This document shows, piece by piece, positions 46,312 to 54,851 of a DNA stretch of 64,000 bases (the stretch's first letter is position 1; every line of letters begins with the position of its first letter). The notes under the pieces were generated by a model. That model did not search any database and had not been told where the DNA came from. It saw nothing but the letters and a program-made list of their open reading frames with translations. The translations under genes were made by a program, and so were the position numbers. The stretch comes from Cytobacillus suaedae. Its GTDB lineage: Bacteria > Bacillota > Bacilli > Bacillales > Bacillaceae_L. The stretch lies in contig CP063163.1 of assembly GCA_014960805.1 (NCBI GenBank), positions 2,808,001 to 2,872,000 of the forward strand, given 5' to 3'.

Positions 46312-46900
46312 TTCGGACTTGATGAGTTAGATGTTGCCAGCTCTAGTCCGAATTCCGTGATGATTCGGACTTCGTGAGCGAGTAGGTTCTGACTCTAGTC
46401 CGAATTCGGTGGTGATTCGGACTTCGTGGTCGGGTAGGTGCTTACTCTAGTCCGAATTCCGTGGTGATTTGGACTTCGTAATAGAGTAGATGCTGAGCTC
46501 TAGTCTGAATACTAGGTTTATTCGGACTTCGTGACCGAGTAGGCGCTGACTCTAGTCCGAATTCTAGGTTTATTCGGACTTCGTGATCGAGTAAGGTCTG
46601 ACTCTAGTCTGAATACTAGGTTCATTCGGACTTGATGATCGTGTAGGTGCTGGCTCTAGTCCGAATTCTAGGTTAATTCGGACTTCGTGACCAAGAAGGT
46701 GCTGACTCTAGTCTGAATACTAGGTTCATTCGGACTTGATGATCGTGTATGTACTGGCTCTAGTCCGAATACTAGGTTTATTCGGACTTCGTGACCGAGT
46801 AGGTGCTGGTCCTTGTCCGAATTCCGTGGTGATACGGACTTCGTAGTCTAGTAGGTGCTGGCTCTAGTCCGAATACTGCAGTGATTCGACTTCGTGATCA
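46312..46900. repeat. Tandem hairpin array B: twelve 52-bp units
   Basis: TTCGGACT or close variants start at 46312, 46364, 46416, 46468, 46521, 46573, 46625, 46677, 46729, 46781, 46833 and 46885. The unit is 8-nt arm TTCGGACT, 25-nt loop, arm AGTCCGAA (often AGTCTGAA), 11-nt linker: the same geometry as array A but with different loop and linker sequence. Loops resemble CGTGACCGAGTAGGTGCTGA. The array fills most of the 798-base gap between fruR and topB. Confidence 0.93.
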
Positions 46901-46945
46901 GTCAATGTCCAAAGATAAAAGACAGTTACTTTAAGACAAATAAAA

Positions 46946-46990
46946 AAACAACCACAACGAGCTACATAACTTAACTCGTTGTGGTTGTTT
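46946..46990 (-). terminator. Terminator of topB
   Basis: Sixteen-base stem AAACAACCACAACGAG/CTCGTTGTGGTTGTTT with a T-run on the minus strand. It overlaps the last codons of topB. Confidence 0.9.
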
Positions 46991-49175
46991 CTTTTTCTTG
47001 AGTTTGAATCTGATTTTTACCATTTTCAAATTGAAATACTACCTTCTTTTCTGCCTCACTCCATTCCAATACAGCATCAAAAGATTTTTCTCCTTTTTTA
47101 AATCCTTTTATAGAATTGGTTTTTCCTTCAGTTAGGAGCTTCTTAATATTAGTTGGAGTAATCGTTTTCGATAATATTTTTTTAGATAATGTAAATCTAC
47201 ATTGCTTTTCCTTATAATTAGTACACCCATAAAAACTGCCTTTATCAACAACTTTCCCATCACATAACTTACATTTTCCTACTTCTGTCCCAGTTGTAAA
47301 GTTAGACTTTCTCGTCGGGATTTTATCTATTTCAATATGATTAAAGTTCCATTCCTTTGACTGACTAATTGCATCAGTTACAATTTTTTCAGATAGCTTT
47401 TTCGTTTGCTCCATGAAGGTGGTAGCTGATGCTTTCCCCTCTCCAATTTCACTTAATCTCTGCTCCCACTTTGCAGTCATTTCAGGAGACGCGAGTATCT
47501 TTTCTCCAATGGCATCGATGAGGAGCATACCTTTTTCAGTAGCAAAAACTTGGTTTTTCACAACATCAATGTATTTTCGATCCTTAAGCATTGTGATAAT
47601 TCCTGCTCGGGTAGCCTCAGTTCCTAGGCCTTCCTTTTTCATAAGCACTTTTTCAAGTTCATTATTATCAAGGTGTTTTCCCGCTGTTTTCATCAATGTA
47701 ATTAATTGCCCTTCTGTGTAGCGTTTTGGTGGTTGAGTTTTCCCCTCTTTCACCTTAACAGACTTGACAATACCAACCTCGTTCTCCTCTAAGATTGGCA
47801 AAATAACATCATTGTCTTTCTTTGAATCTTCTTCAAATATAACCTTTCTCCAGCCTTCTTGTATAAGCTGCTTCCCTTTTGACTTAAATGTTGCCCTCTC
47901 ATCAACTAGGGTTGTTATCGTTGTATAATCAAAAATCGCTACTTCGTAATGCGCGGCAATTAAACGACGAGCAATTAAATCATATATTTTTTGTTCATCC
48001 CCTGACAGTTTCGTGGTGTTTGGTACCTGTTCTGTCGGAATAATAGCATAATGGTCTGTAACCTTCTTTTCATTTACATAGCGTTTATTGTTCATAATTG
48101 AAGGCAAAGGAGTTGGTAGAAAAGGTTGATATTCTTCTTGTTTACTTAACTTCGAAAAAATTTCAGGTATTGTTTCGGCTTCACCTTTCGTTATAAAGCT
48201 CGAGTCTGAACGCGGATACGAAATAAACCCTTTCGTATATAAACCCTGTGCTATATCAAGTGTTTTCTTTGGTGAAAATTTAAAGGCTTTATTTGCCGTA
48301 GCCTGCAAGGAGGATAAATTAAACAGAAATGGCGGTGAGTACTCTTTTCTATCCTTTATTAATTCCGAAACCTTCGCTGGCTTACCTTTACAAAATGCCG
48401 CAATTCTTTCTGCCAAAGCCTGTTCTTTTATACGAGATTCATTGTCCTTTTCCCATTTACCTTCATATACTTTTCCGTCTATCGTAAAAGTAGCAAGAAC
48501 TTCCCAAAAAGGTTCAGAGGTAAATTCAGCAATTTCACGCTCTCTTTTAACAATCAAAGCAAGCGTTGGTGTTTGCACACGACCTGCAGAAAACACATCG
48601 GAGACACCTTGTTCTTTTAATAAGAGAGAGTAAACTCTTGAAGCATTAATACCAACAATCCAATCAGCACACGCTCTTGCTCTTGCCTCATAATATAGAT
48701 TTCTAGTTTCCCCTTCAGGTAACAGATTACTGAAGCCCTCTTTGACTGCTTTTTCTGTTAGTGATGAGATCCATAACCGTTTCATTTCTTTCTTAATTCC
48801 AGCTGTAGCAATCACTGTCCGAATAATAAGCTCACCTTCACGGCCAGCATCGCCTGCATGGATAATTTCTGTCACTCGGTTATTGTGTAAAAGTTGTCTT
48901 ATCACATTAAATTGCTTTTGTTTTGATTTCATGACCTTATATTGGAATTTTTCAGGGATGAGTGGAAGTGTTCCTAGTGACCACTTTTTCCAGGAGGGGT
49001 TGTATTCTTCAGGGTACAATAATTCACAAATGTGGCCGACTGCCCATGTAAAAAAGGCACCATTGGGGAAGATTTCATTCGGCGCAACCTCAATATACCC
49101 TTGTTGCTTCTTTGATTTAAAAGGAGCTGCTAGTTTTGTAGCTTGGTCTGGTTTTTCTGCTATTATAACTTTCAT
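46971..49175 (-). CDS. topB: DNA topoisomerase III
   Basis: A 734-residue type IA topoisomerase. The TOPRIM domain has 'IIAEKPDQATKLAAPF' and the acidic triad HAGDAGREGEL. The catalytic Tyr lies in 'GFISYPRSDSSFI', and 'SAGRVQTPTLALIVKRE' is conserved. A C-terminal four-Cys zinc finger ('CKLCDGKVVDKGSFYGC...C') is present. It removes recombination and replication intermediates from DNA. Single gene. Confidence 0.95.
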   Translation of the reverse strand: MKVIIAEKPDQATKLAAPFKSKKQQGYIEVAPNEIFPNGAFFTWAVGHICELLYPEEYNPSWKKWSLGTLPLIPEKFQYKVMKSKQKQFNVIRQLLHNNRVTEIIHAGDAGREGELIIRTVIATAGIKKEMKRLWISSLTEKAVKEGFSNLLPEGETRNLYYEARARACADWIVGINASRVYSLLLKEQGVSDVFSAGRVQTPTLALIVKREREIAEFTSEPFWEVLATFTIDGKVYEGKWEKDNESRIKEQALAERIAAFCKGKPAKVSELIKDRKEYSPPFLFNLSSLQATANKAFKFSPKKTLDIAQGLYTKGFISYPRSDSSFITKGEAETIPEIFSKLSKQEEYQPFLPTPLPSIMNNKRYVNEKKVTDHYAIIPTEQVPNTTKLSGDEQKIYDLIARRLIAAHYEVAIFDYTTITTLVDERATFKSKGKQLIQEGWRKVIFEEDSKKDNDVILPILEENEVGIVKSVKVKEGKTQPPKRYTEGQLITLMKTAGKHLDNNELEKVLMKKEGLGTEATRAGIITMLKDRKYIDVVKNQVFATEKGMLLIDAIGEKILASPEMTAKWEQRLSEIGEGKASATTFMEQTKKLSEKIVTDAISQSKEWNFNHIEIDKIPTRKSNFTTGTEVGKCKLCDGKVVDKGSFYGCTNYKEKQCRFTLSKKILSKTITPTNIKKLLTEGKTNSIKGFKKGEKSFDAVLEWSEAEKKVVFQFENGKNQIQTQEKETTTTS

Positions 49176-49276
49176 CTTTTAATCACCTAATCATTAAAAT
49201 GAAGGAAGAGAAGGATTTCTCCCTCTCTACTATATTCTTCATTATACTTTAAAATCGTTTGTATAAAAACTAGTAA

Positions 49277-49531
49277 TCAATCATATACCATTTCTTTTTT
49301 TATAATATGCTCTACTGTTATTATCGGTATTTCACTTAAAATCACATCTACTACAACAATACCCAATGAATGATCAAGTATCGCAATCGATGTATCCTCA
49401 GATAAGTTCTCAAGAACATCCTTGAATTCCATCACTCTATTATATAAATAGGTTCGATCGATTTCTTCCTTCTCTAGCTTTGCCCCAAGTCTTATTATTG
49501 CTTCTTCATCATTTAACATACACCGATACAT
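49277..49531 (-). CDS. Hypothetical 84-residue protein
   Basis: A small acidic protein with a helical first half ('DEEAIIRLGAKLEKEEIDR') and a hydrophobic strand-rich second half ('IAILDHSLGIVVVDVILSEIPIITVEHII'). It begins 89 bases after the HD-GYP gene and may be read from it. The start is supported by a GGAGGGATC leader. No family recognised. Confidence 0.62.
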   Translation of the reverse strand: MYRCMLNDEEAIIRLGAKLEKEEIDRTYLYNRVMEFKDVLENLSEDTSIAILDHSLGIVVVDVILSEIPIITVEHIIKKEMVYD

Positions 49532-49620
49532 CCAGATCCCTCCAAGAGAACATGCTTTTTAACATCATATTCAGGAGTGATTTGCAATAGTAGTAATCTT
49601 AAACCTTAGAGATCAACTAA

Positions 49621-50565
49621 TTAAGCTAAAATTCGTTCAATTTCGATTTGCTTATTTTCAGCCAAATTAATGATTAATCCATCTACTTTGACAAGTGGCA
49701 TTAAACTATTATAAGGATTAAGCATTAAAATGACTCCATTACGTCCATCGTTTAATACTACTTTTCTTCCTACAAGTGTCTGCATTACATTTGAGAGAAA
49801 CGGGAGTAATATCTTAGGGTCAAATTTCCCAAAGACATCTTCATTCATTTGTTTTATTACTGAATAAAAAGGTAATGCGTCATGATACACCCGATTTGAA
49901 CTCATTGCGTGGAATACATCAGCTACTGCAACGATCTTACTAATAAGCGAAATTTGTTCACCTCTTAATCCAAATGGATATCCTGTACCATTTTCTCGTT
50001 CATGGTGTTGTAGGGCAACAAGTGAAATATCCTCCGAAATGCCAACCGTATTTTTTAATAAATCATATCCATATAACGTATGTTTTTTAATGATATCATA
50101 CTCTTCTGATGTCAATTTCCCTGGTTTGTTTAGGATGTAGGAGGGTATTTTCGTCTTTCCTATATCATGTAACGTAGCTGCAATTGTAACTTTTTCTAAC
50201 TCAATAGAAGATAAGTTTAGCCATCTTCCAATTAACGTTGCAATAACCCCTACTCCAATATTATGACGGTATGTATAATCATCTGCTTTTCTTAATTCAT
50301 GAAACAAATAAAATAACTGAGGGGTTTCTACTGCTTGTTGTATGGTTGGAATGATCGTCTCTTTTATTTCCAGTAGTGGTATATGGTTTGTATTTCGGAC
50401 ATAGTCAAATATCGCTTCAACCTGAACAATTGCTTCTTCTATTTTTGCTGAAATCTCAAGAAATTTTTCTTTTACTTTTGGTTTAGTTTGTATACTGCCT
50501 TGACCTGAAGTAAGGCTCTCAATTACAGCATCCATTTCTCCTGAACTAAAAGGACTATGCTTCAT
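49621..50565 (-). CDS. HD-GYP domain phosphodiesterase-like protein
   Basis: A 314-residue cytosolic protein. The HD-GYP domain (residues about 95-250) has 'YRHNIGVGVIATLIG', 'ATLHDIGKTKIP', 'HHERENGTGYPFGL' and 'KIVAVADVFHAMSS', so the HD and HHExxxGxGYP metal/cyclic-di-GMP motifs are complete. The C-terminal ~60 residues form strands ('GRKVVLNDGRNGVILMLN'). There is no GGDEF or receiver domain. Cyclic di-nucleotide hydrolysis is inferred from the family. Confidence 0.9.
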   Translation of the reverse strand: MKHSPFSSGEMDAVIESLTSGQGSIQTKPKVKEKFLEISAKIEEAIVQVEAIFDYVRNTNHIPLLEIKETIIPTIQQAVETPQLFYLFHELRKADDYTYRHNIGVGVIATLIGRWLNLSSIELEKVTIAATLHDIGKTKIPSYILNKPGKLTSEEYDIIKKHTLYGYDLLKNTVGISEDISLVALQHHERENGTGYPFGLRGEQISLISKIVAVADVFHAMSSNRVYHDALPFYSVIKQMNEDVFGKFDPKILLPFLSNVMQTLVGRKVVLNDGRNGVILMLNPYNSLMPLVKVDGLIINLAENKQIEIERILA

Positions 50566-50797
50566 CCAATCCTCCCCCGAACACCGTGTCGTTATAGGTG
50601 TCTTTCCCGTTTTTTAGACAAAAAGTAGTTTACATATCCTATATTATAACAAATAATTCCATTTATATTTGACACAACCGAACATCAATTTTCGACATAC
50701 TAATTCTTTTGTTAACAAATAATGACATCTAATCAACATTTAGTACGTGTGAATAATTCGATATAGCATGACTAACGATATACTTTAGGAGGTGGAT

Positions 50798-51073
50798 ATG
50801 AAAATGAATAATCATAATGATGACATTACAACAGGCTTCAATGATCTTACACAAGTAGAGATGTCTATTATTGCAGCACAAAAAATGGTTGGTTCAGCAA
50901 CAATGAGTATGGACGAGGAAATATTAGCAGATGCCGCTAGGGCTGTTGAAGATGCACGTGCACTGTTACAGAGCGCAATGGAAAGTCAAACTGGCCTCGA
51001 TGGGGATTTTTTACAAAAATCACAAAATACATTATCTCAGTGTGAACATCAATTACAAGAAGCACGCCATTAA
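50798..51073 (+). CDS. DUF2564-like small helical protein
   Basis: A 91-residue acidic helical protein with 'GFNDLTQVEMSIIAAQKMVGSATMSM' split by family-like spacing and 'AARAVEDARALLQSA'. I believe it is the DUF2564 family of Bacillus; the function is unknown. The ATG at 50798 has TTAGGAGGTGGAT directly upstream, better than GTG at 50792. A terminator follows at once. Confidence 0.68.
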   Translation: MKMNNHNDDITTGFNDLTQVEMSIIAAQKMVGSATMSMDEEILADAARAVEDARALLQSAMESQTGLDGDFLQKSQNTLSQCEHQLQEARH

Positions 51074-51077
51074 GATA

Positions 51078-51096
51078 AACCGCCAAATCGGCGGTT
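51078..51096. terminator. Bidirectional terminator
   Basis: Stem AACCGCC/GGCGGTT with a T-run on the plus strand, between the DUF2564-like gene and ypeQ. Confidence 0.8.
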
Positions 51097-51098
51097 TT

Positions 51099-51281
51099 TT
51101 ATTTTGACAATTTGTCACCATACGTTTTTAATTTTTGCCCAACCGTACATTGCTTAATACAAAAGGTTTGAGCCTTCTTTTTACCGTATTCCTTTCGAAA
51201 ATAAGCCTGGAGGAAACATTCTTTACAATACGTATCGAGGATTTCACCTACCTCCATTCTTATTTGTTTTTCATTCAACAT
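51099..51281 (-). CDS. ypeQ: YpeQ-like zinc-finger protein
   Basis: A 60-residue protein with Cys residues spaced as CKECFLQAYF ... FCIKQC, consistent with a small zinc site, plus a basic C-terminus. This matches YpeQ of B. subtilis, a zinc-finger-domain protein next to ypeP. The role is unknown. It lies 49 bases after the ypeP gene. Confidence 0.78.
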   Translation of the reverse strand: MLNEKQIRMEVGEILDTYCKECFLQAYFRKEYGKKKAQTFCIKQCTVGQKLKTYGDKLSK

Positions 51282-51330
51282 TCATCACTCCTGTTTCTTG
51301 TTTTATTTATGATTATGAGCGTGGGCTTAT

Positions 51331-51993
51331 TTACTTACCTTCTAATTCAAAATTACTTGAAACAATAACGCCTTGTAATGCCTGTGTTGCTAACTTATCC
51401 GCTTCATTATTTTCCTTCCGACTAATTGGATCATAATTTGCAATTATACCAAGGCTCTTAATTTTTTCTTCAATACGATCTAACCAACGGTTTAGATTTT
51501 CTTCCATACATGGCCACTCACCTGAAAGTTGCTTTAATACAACATGTGAATCACCACGGAATGTAACAGGAAGATGATGAACGCCTAGCTCCTCTAATTT
51601 TTGAAGCATAAACCAAAAAGCGGCATACTCAGCCTCATTATTATTATCTAATTCATCAAAAGCTTCATTTACTCTCACTCTATACTTTTTCTTATTTTGT
51701 GTATAATAAATGGCTACTCCTAAACCAGACTTGTTTGTGCCAATATCAAAACCACCATCAAAATAAGCAATTACATCATGTGGCTCTGTCTCAATCTCTT
51801 TAAGTAATTTGGTAACTTCTTTTTTGGTCCATTTTGTATGTTGCTCATCATAAAAAAAGAGCTCTTTAACTCTTCCAGTTTTCTCAAAATCATCTGAAAT
51901 GAGTAATGCTTCTTCTGCTTTCATCAACTCTGTATTAAGAACAACGACCTTATTTCTCGGTGTTTTATAAGTCCATTCAATCCACAGTTTCAA
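51331..51993 (-). CDS. ypeP: YpeP-like RNase H-fold protein
   Basis: A protein of about 220 residues: an N-terminal ~70-residue region and a C-terminal RNase HI fold. The acidic set is D (IAYFDGGFDIG), E (DNNNEAEYAAF), D (FRGDSHVVLKQ) and D (NNEADKLATQ), so catalysis is possible. TTG at 51993 (LKLWIEWTY) fits the ribosome site better than TTG at 52011. It is divergent from ypdQ, a second RNase H-like gene. Confidence 0.82.
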   Translation of the reverse strand: MKLWIEWTYKTPRNKVVVLNTELMKAEEALLISDDFEKTGRVKELFFYDEQHTKWTKKEVTKLLKEIETEPHDVIAYFDGGFDIGTNKSGLGVAIYYTQNKKKYRVRVNEAFDELDNNNEAEYAAFWFMLQKLEELGVHHLPVTFRGDSHVVLKQLSGEWPCMEENLNRWLDRIEEKIKSLGIIANYDPISRKENNEADKLATQALQGVIVSSNFELEGK

Positions 51994-52228
51994 ATAACCC
52001 CGTCCCTTCAAATAAATAAGATGAATTATTGAAAAATAATCAAAAAACTTACTTTCATTTTTCCATTTTTTCTATCCATTATACACTAACTGCTTTGGTA
52101 TCATTAGTGAAATGGTTTAACTGTTCTGTATTCAGTTAATGTGTTAAACTACTTGTAGACTTTTTTGACCTTGGAAATATTATTGATGATGGGTGATGAG
52201 TTAGTATTACCTTAAAGGAGGCCATTTT

Positions 52229-52627
52229 GTGATTGAAGTATATATAGATGGTGCTAGTGCTGGTAATCCCGGACCTTCTGGCGCAGGAATATTTATAAAA
52301 GGAAATGGTCAGGTAGAACGCTATTCCATTCCTTTAGGTACAATGTCAAATCATGAAGCTGAGTATTATTCCCTAATTAAAGCACTGGAGATTTGCATAA
52401 AACAAGGATATAAAACTGTATCCTTTCGAACTGATTCACAGTTAGTAGACCGGGCGATAGAAAAAGAATATGTAAAAAATAAAACATATGCCCCTCTGTT
52501 GGAAAAAGCCCTTTCTCTATCAAAACAATTAGATTTATTTTTTATAAAATGGATCCCAAGCAGTCAGAATAATGTAGCTGATGAGTTAGCTCGTAAGGCT
52601 ATACAATTGAATACACCAAAGGAATGA
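52229..52627 (+). CDS. ypdQ: RNase HI family protein (YpdQ-like)
   Basis: A 132-residue compact RNase H fold with the four acidic residues: D (VYIDGASAGNPG), E (SNHEAEYYSL), D (FRTDSQLVDRA) and D (NNVADELARKA). It should cut RNA in RNA:DNA hybrids, though basic-protrusion elements of E. coli RNase HI are missing, as in other Bacillus short homologs. GTG at 52229 with AAAGGAGG. The EamA transporter gene follows after 7 bases. Confidence 0.88.
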   Translation: MIEVYIDGASAGNPGPSGAGIFIKGNGQVERYSIPLGTMSNHEAEYYSLIKALEICIKQGYKTVSFRTDSQLVDRAIEKEYVKNKTYAPLLEKALSLSKQLDLFFIKWIPSSQNNVADELARKAIQLNTPKE

Positions 52628-52634
52628 TTCATAA

Positions 52635-53555
52635 ATGAAAAAAACATTACTTGCCGATAGCAGCTTGTTATTTGTTGCATTTATCTGGGGAACTACCTTT
52701 GTATTGGTACAAAATGCAATCAGAGTATTAGAGCCTATGTCATTTAATGCAACACGATTCTTTTTAGCTGGAATGATCTTACTTTTATGGCTACTTCTTT
52801 TCTATCGACCACAACTAAAACAAATCAATAAAAAAATGTTAGCTGCAGGGTTCTTAATGGGTTTATGGCTTTTTAGTGGATATGCCCTGCAAACCTTCGG
52901 GCTACTATATACAACTTCATCGAAAGCTGGATTTATAACAGGATTAAGCGTTGTTCTAGTCCCATTGTTTGCGTTCTTTCTACTGAAGCAAAGACCAAAG
53001 CCGAATTCAATTTTAGGTGTACTTGTAGCAACAGCTGGGTTATACATGTTAACGCTCGGAGACTCTGTTAGCGTAAACAAAGGGGATATTTTAGTCTTCT
53101 TCTGTGCAATTGCATTTGCACTTCATATTATTTTCACTGGAAAGTACACAACACTTTTTCCAACACTATTACTTACGGTAACTCAAATTCTAACCGTTGC
53201 TATACTATGTTCGATTTTTGCATTTATATTTGAGGACTGGAATGCAGTATTTTCAAAAGATGTACTTCTTTCAAATGAAGTAATCATCGCATTGTTAATC
53301 ACATCTATTTTCGCTACTGCATTAGCCTTTCTGCTTCAGACTAATTTTCAAAAATATACTACTCCAACCCGTGTCGCTCTCATATTTGCGATGGAGCCAG
53401 TATTTGCAGCACTTGGCGGTTATTACTTAGCAGACGAGAGATTAACAGTCATTGCTATTTCGGGTTGCTTATTTATCTTTGTTGGGATGGTATTTGCCGA
53501 GTTGCCTGGTCGTAAGAAAAAAAGCCTACAACCATCAGAACATATATCCTATTAA
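52635..53555 (+). CDS. EamA/DMT family transporter
   Basis: A 306-residue, ten-TM protein with two EamA repeats ('SLLFVAFIWGTTFVLVQNAI' and 'LVFFCAIAFALHIIFTGKY') and 'EPVFAALGGYYLADERL' near the end, typical of RhaT/YdcZ-like drug/metabolite exporters. It begins within a few bases of the ypdQ stop, with a weak ribosome site, suggesting co-transcription. The substrate is unknown. Confidence 0.92.
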   Translation: MKKTLLADSSLLFVAFIWGTTFVLVQNAIRVLEPMSFNATRFFLAGMILLLWLLLFYRPQLKQINKKMLAAGFLMGLWLFSGYALQTFGLLYTTSSKAGFITGLSVVLVPLFAFFLLKQRPKPNSILGVLVATAGLYMLTLGDSVSVNKGDILVFFCAIAFALHIIFTGKYTTLFPTLLLTVTQILTVAILCSIFAFIFEDWNAVFSKDVLLSNEVIIALLITSIFATALAFLLQTNFQKYTTPTRVALIFAMEPVFAALGGYYLADERLTVIAISGCLFIFVGMVFAELPGRKKKSLQPSEHISY

Positions 53556-53557
53556 AA

Positions 53558-53582
53558 AAAAGCGACCTTTGGGGTCGCTTTT
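53558..53582. terminator. Bidirectional terminator
   Basis: Perfect stem AAAAGCGACC/GGTCGCTTTT between the EamA gene (plus) and the gene at 53593 (minus). Confidence 0.92.
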
Positions 53583-53592
53583 TGGATTATAT

Positions 53593-53868
53593 TTATATAA
53601 TTTTTCTTTCTTCAATTAACTTGTAAGCATCTTTTCTATTCGAAACATTGTGCTCCTTAAACATTTCTAGAACAGAAACATAGAAGCTTCCATCGAATTG
53701 TTTTTGTGCTTTTAAGGTTATTTCTAGTGCCGTATTTACTAACTCATCTGAAGCACCTGTATAATGCTGACCAAATGATATAAAGCCAAGAGCGTCTTCC
53801 CCAAAAATGAATCCTTTCTCTGCTAAAAAGGAAAGATAATCTTCTACTGTTTTTACTGATTTATTCAC
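53593..53868 (-). CDS. Conserved small helical protein
   Basis: A 91-residue soluble helical protein ('TVEDYLSFLAEKGFIFGEDALGFISFGQHYTGA'). GTG at 53868 has GGCGGGG upstream. It has no cysteine and no obvious motif, and I cannot name the family with confidence. Single gene. Confidence 0.7.
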   Translation of the reverse strand: MNKSVKTVEDYLSFLAEKGFIFGEDALGFISFGQHYTGASDELVNTALEITLKAQKQFDGSFYVSVLEMFKEHNVSNRKDAYKLIEERKII

Positions 53869-53934
53869 CTGATTCCCCGCCTTACAAAATAGATCGTTCT
53901 ATTTTATCTTAGCGTATTTGAGGAAAAATAACTA

Positions 53935-54393
53935 TTATTTTTTAGTTAAAAGGTACCCTATTGTTCCAGTTACTAAACCAAATAGTGCTCCTCCAAGAAC
54001 TTCTTCAGGCTGATGACCTAGCATTTCTTTTAACTTCTGTTCTTTTTTATCGTGATAATGTTTATCTTTATCTCCACTTAATCGTTCAATATTTTCATCA
54101 AGCTGATTCACTTTCAGAGTTAATTCCCCTGTTTGTCTACGAATCCCTTGCGCATCATACATAACGATAAGACCGAAAACCGTAGACAGAGCAAAATCAA
54201 TTGTGGTAACTCCTCTTTTTAAGGCAACATATGTTGCTAAGGATGCTACCCCCGCTGAATGAGAACTGGGCATTCCACCTGTTTCTACAAAGGTACCCCA
54301 ATCCCATTTACCAGTTTTCATCTTCTTAATAGGAATTTTTAAAAACTGGGCTAGTCCGATGGATGCAAGTGCTGTGTAGACTGCTTTATTCAT
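53935..54393 (-). CDS. Divergent PAP2 family protein (YuiD-like)
   Basis: A 152-residue membrane protein of the DUF212/YuiD family. It has 'SIGLAQFLKIPIK', 'TGGMPSSHSAGVASLATYV' (PAP2-like SxxSH), 'FALSTVFGLIVMYDAQGIRRQTGE' and 'KEMLGHQPEEVLGGALFG'. The conserved His and Arg suggest a phosphatase-like site for lipid phosphates, inferred from the superfamily. Single gene. Confidence 0.92.
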   Translation of the reverse strand: MNKAVYTALASIGLAQFLKIPIKKMKTGKWDWGTFVETGGMPSSHSAGVASLATYVALKRGVTTIDFALSTVFGLIVMYDAQGIRRQTGELTLKVNQLDENIERLSGDKDKHYHDKKEQKLKEMLGHQPEEVLGGALFGLVTGTIGYLLTKK

Positions 54394-54492
54394 GATGTTA
54401 ATTCACCTCAAGATTAGTTTTAGAATAATCATTGTTTCTATGCAAACATAATCCACTTTTATTAGGAAAAGCTATAGATGGAGGTGAGTAGA

Positions 54493-54627
54493 ATGAGTAA
54501 GCAAAGAAATCGAGGTACTAAAGCACCAGGGGTTAACCCGCAGGGCCACGGACAAGATGCAGATTTCACTCCAAATCCAAAAAGTGAATTAGAAAATAGA
54601 GCGAAGAAAAGTAATACAAAGATCTAA
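54493..54627 (+). CDS. sspL: Small acid-soluble spore protein L
   Basis: A 44-residue basic protein whose second half, 'NPKSELENRAKKSNTKI', closely matches SspL (PKTELEERAKKSNTKR in B. subtilis, from memory). It also has the upstream 'GVNPQGHGQDADF'. Made in the forespore and deposited in the spore core. The ribosome site is ATGGAGGTGAGTAGA. In B. subtilis sspL also lies between ypcP and ypeP/ypdQ. Confidence 0.9.
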   Translation: MSKQRNRGTKAPGVNPQGHGQDADFTPNPKSELENRAKKSNTKI

Positions 54628-54633
54628 TTAAAA

Positions 54634-54658
54634 AACCAGAGGGAAAGGCCCTCTGGTT
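54634..54658 (+). terminator. Terminator of sspL
   Basis: Perfect stem AACCAGAGGG/CCCTCTGGTT directly after the stop codon. Confidence 0.88.
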
Positions 54659-54691
54659 GGTTTTATTGAAGTGTTGATTTATTTGATAAGC

Positions 54692-54840
54692 TTTATGTGA
54701 CCACATTTCCCGGTTTTGCATTATTTCGGGCACATAAATCGTTTTACGTAACCCTATTTCACGGTTTCGCATTACTTCTGGCACTTAAATCGTTTTACGT
54801 GACCACATTTCCCGGTTTCGCATTATTTCGGGTACGTAAA
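54692..54840. repeat. Tandem hairpin array C: three ~51-bp units
   Basis: Three copies starting TTTATGTG (54692), TTTACGTA (54743) and TTTACGTG (54794). Units 1 and 3 end in complementary arms (CACATAAA; TACGTAAA) and have an inner CCCG...CGGG pair (ACATTTCCCGGTTT...ATTATTTCGGG). The middle unit is degenerate. It lies between the 3' ends of convergent sspL and ypcP, immediately after the ypcP stop codon. Confidence 0.88.
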
Positions 54841-54851
54841 CATTTAATAGA

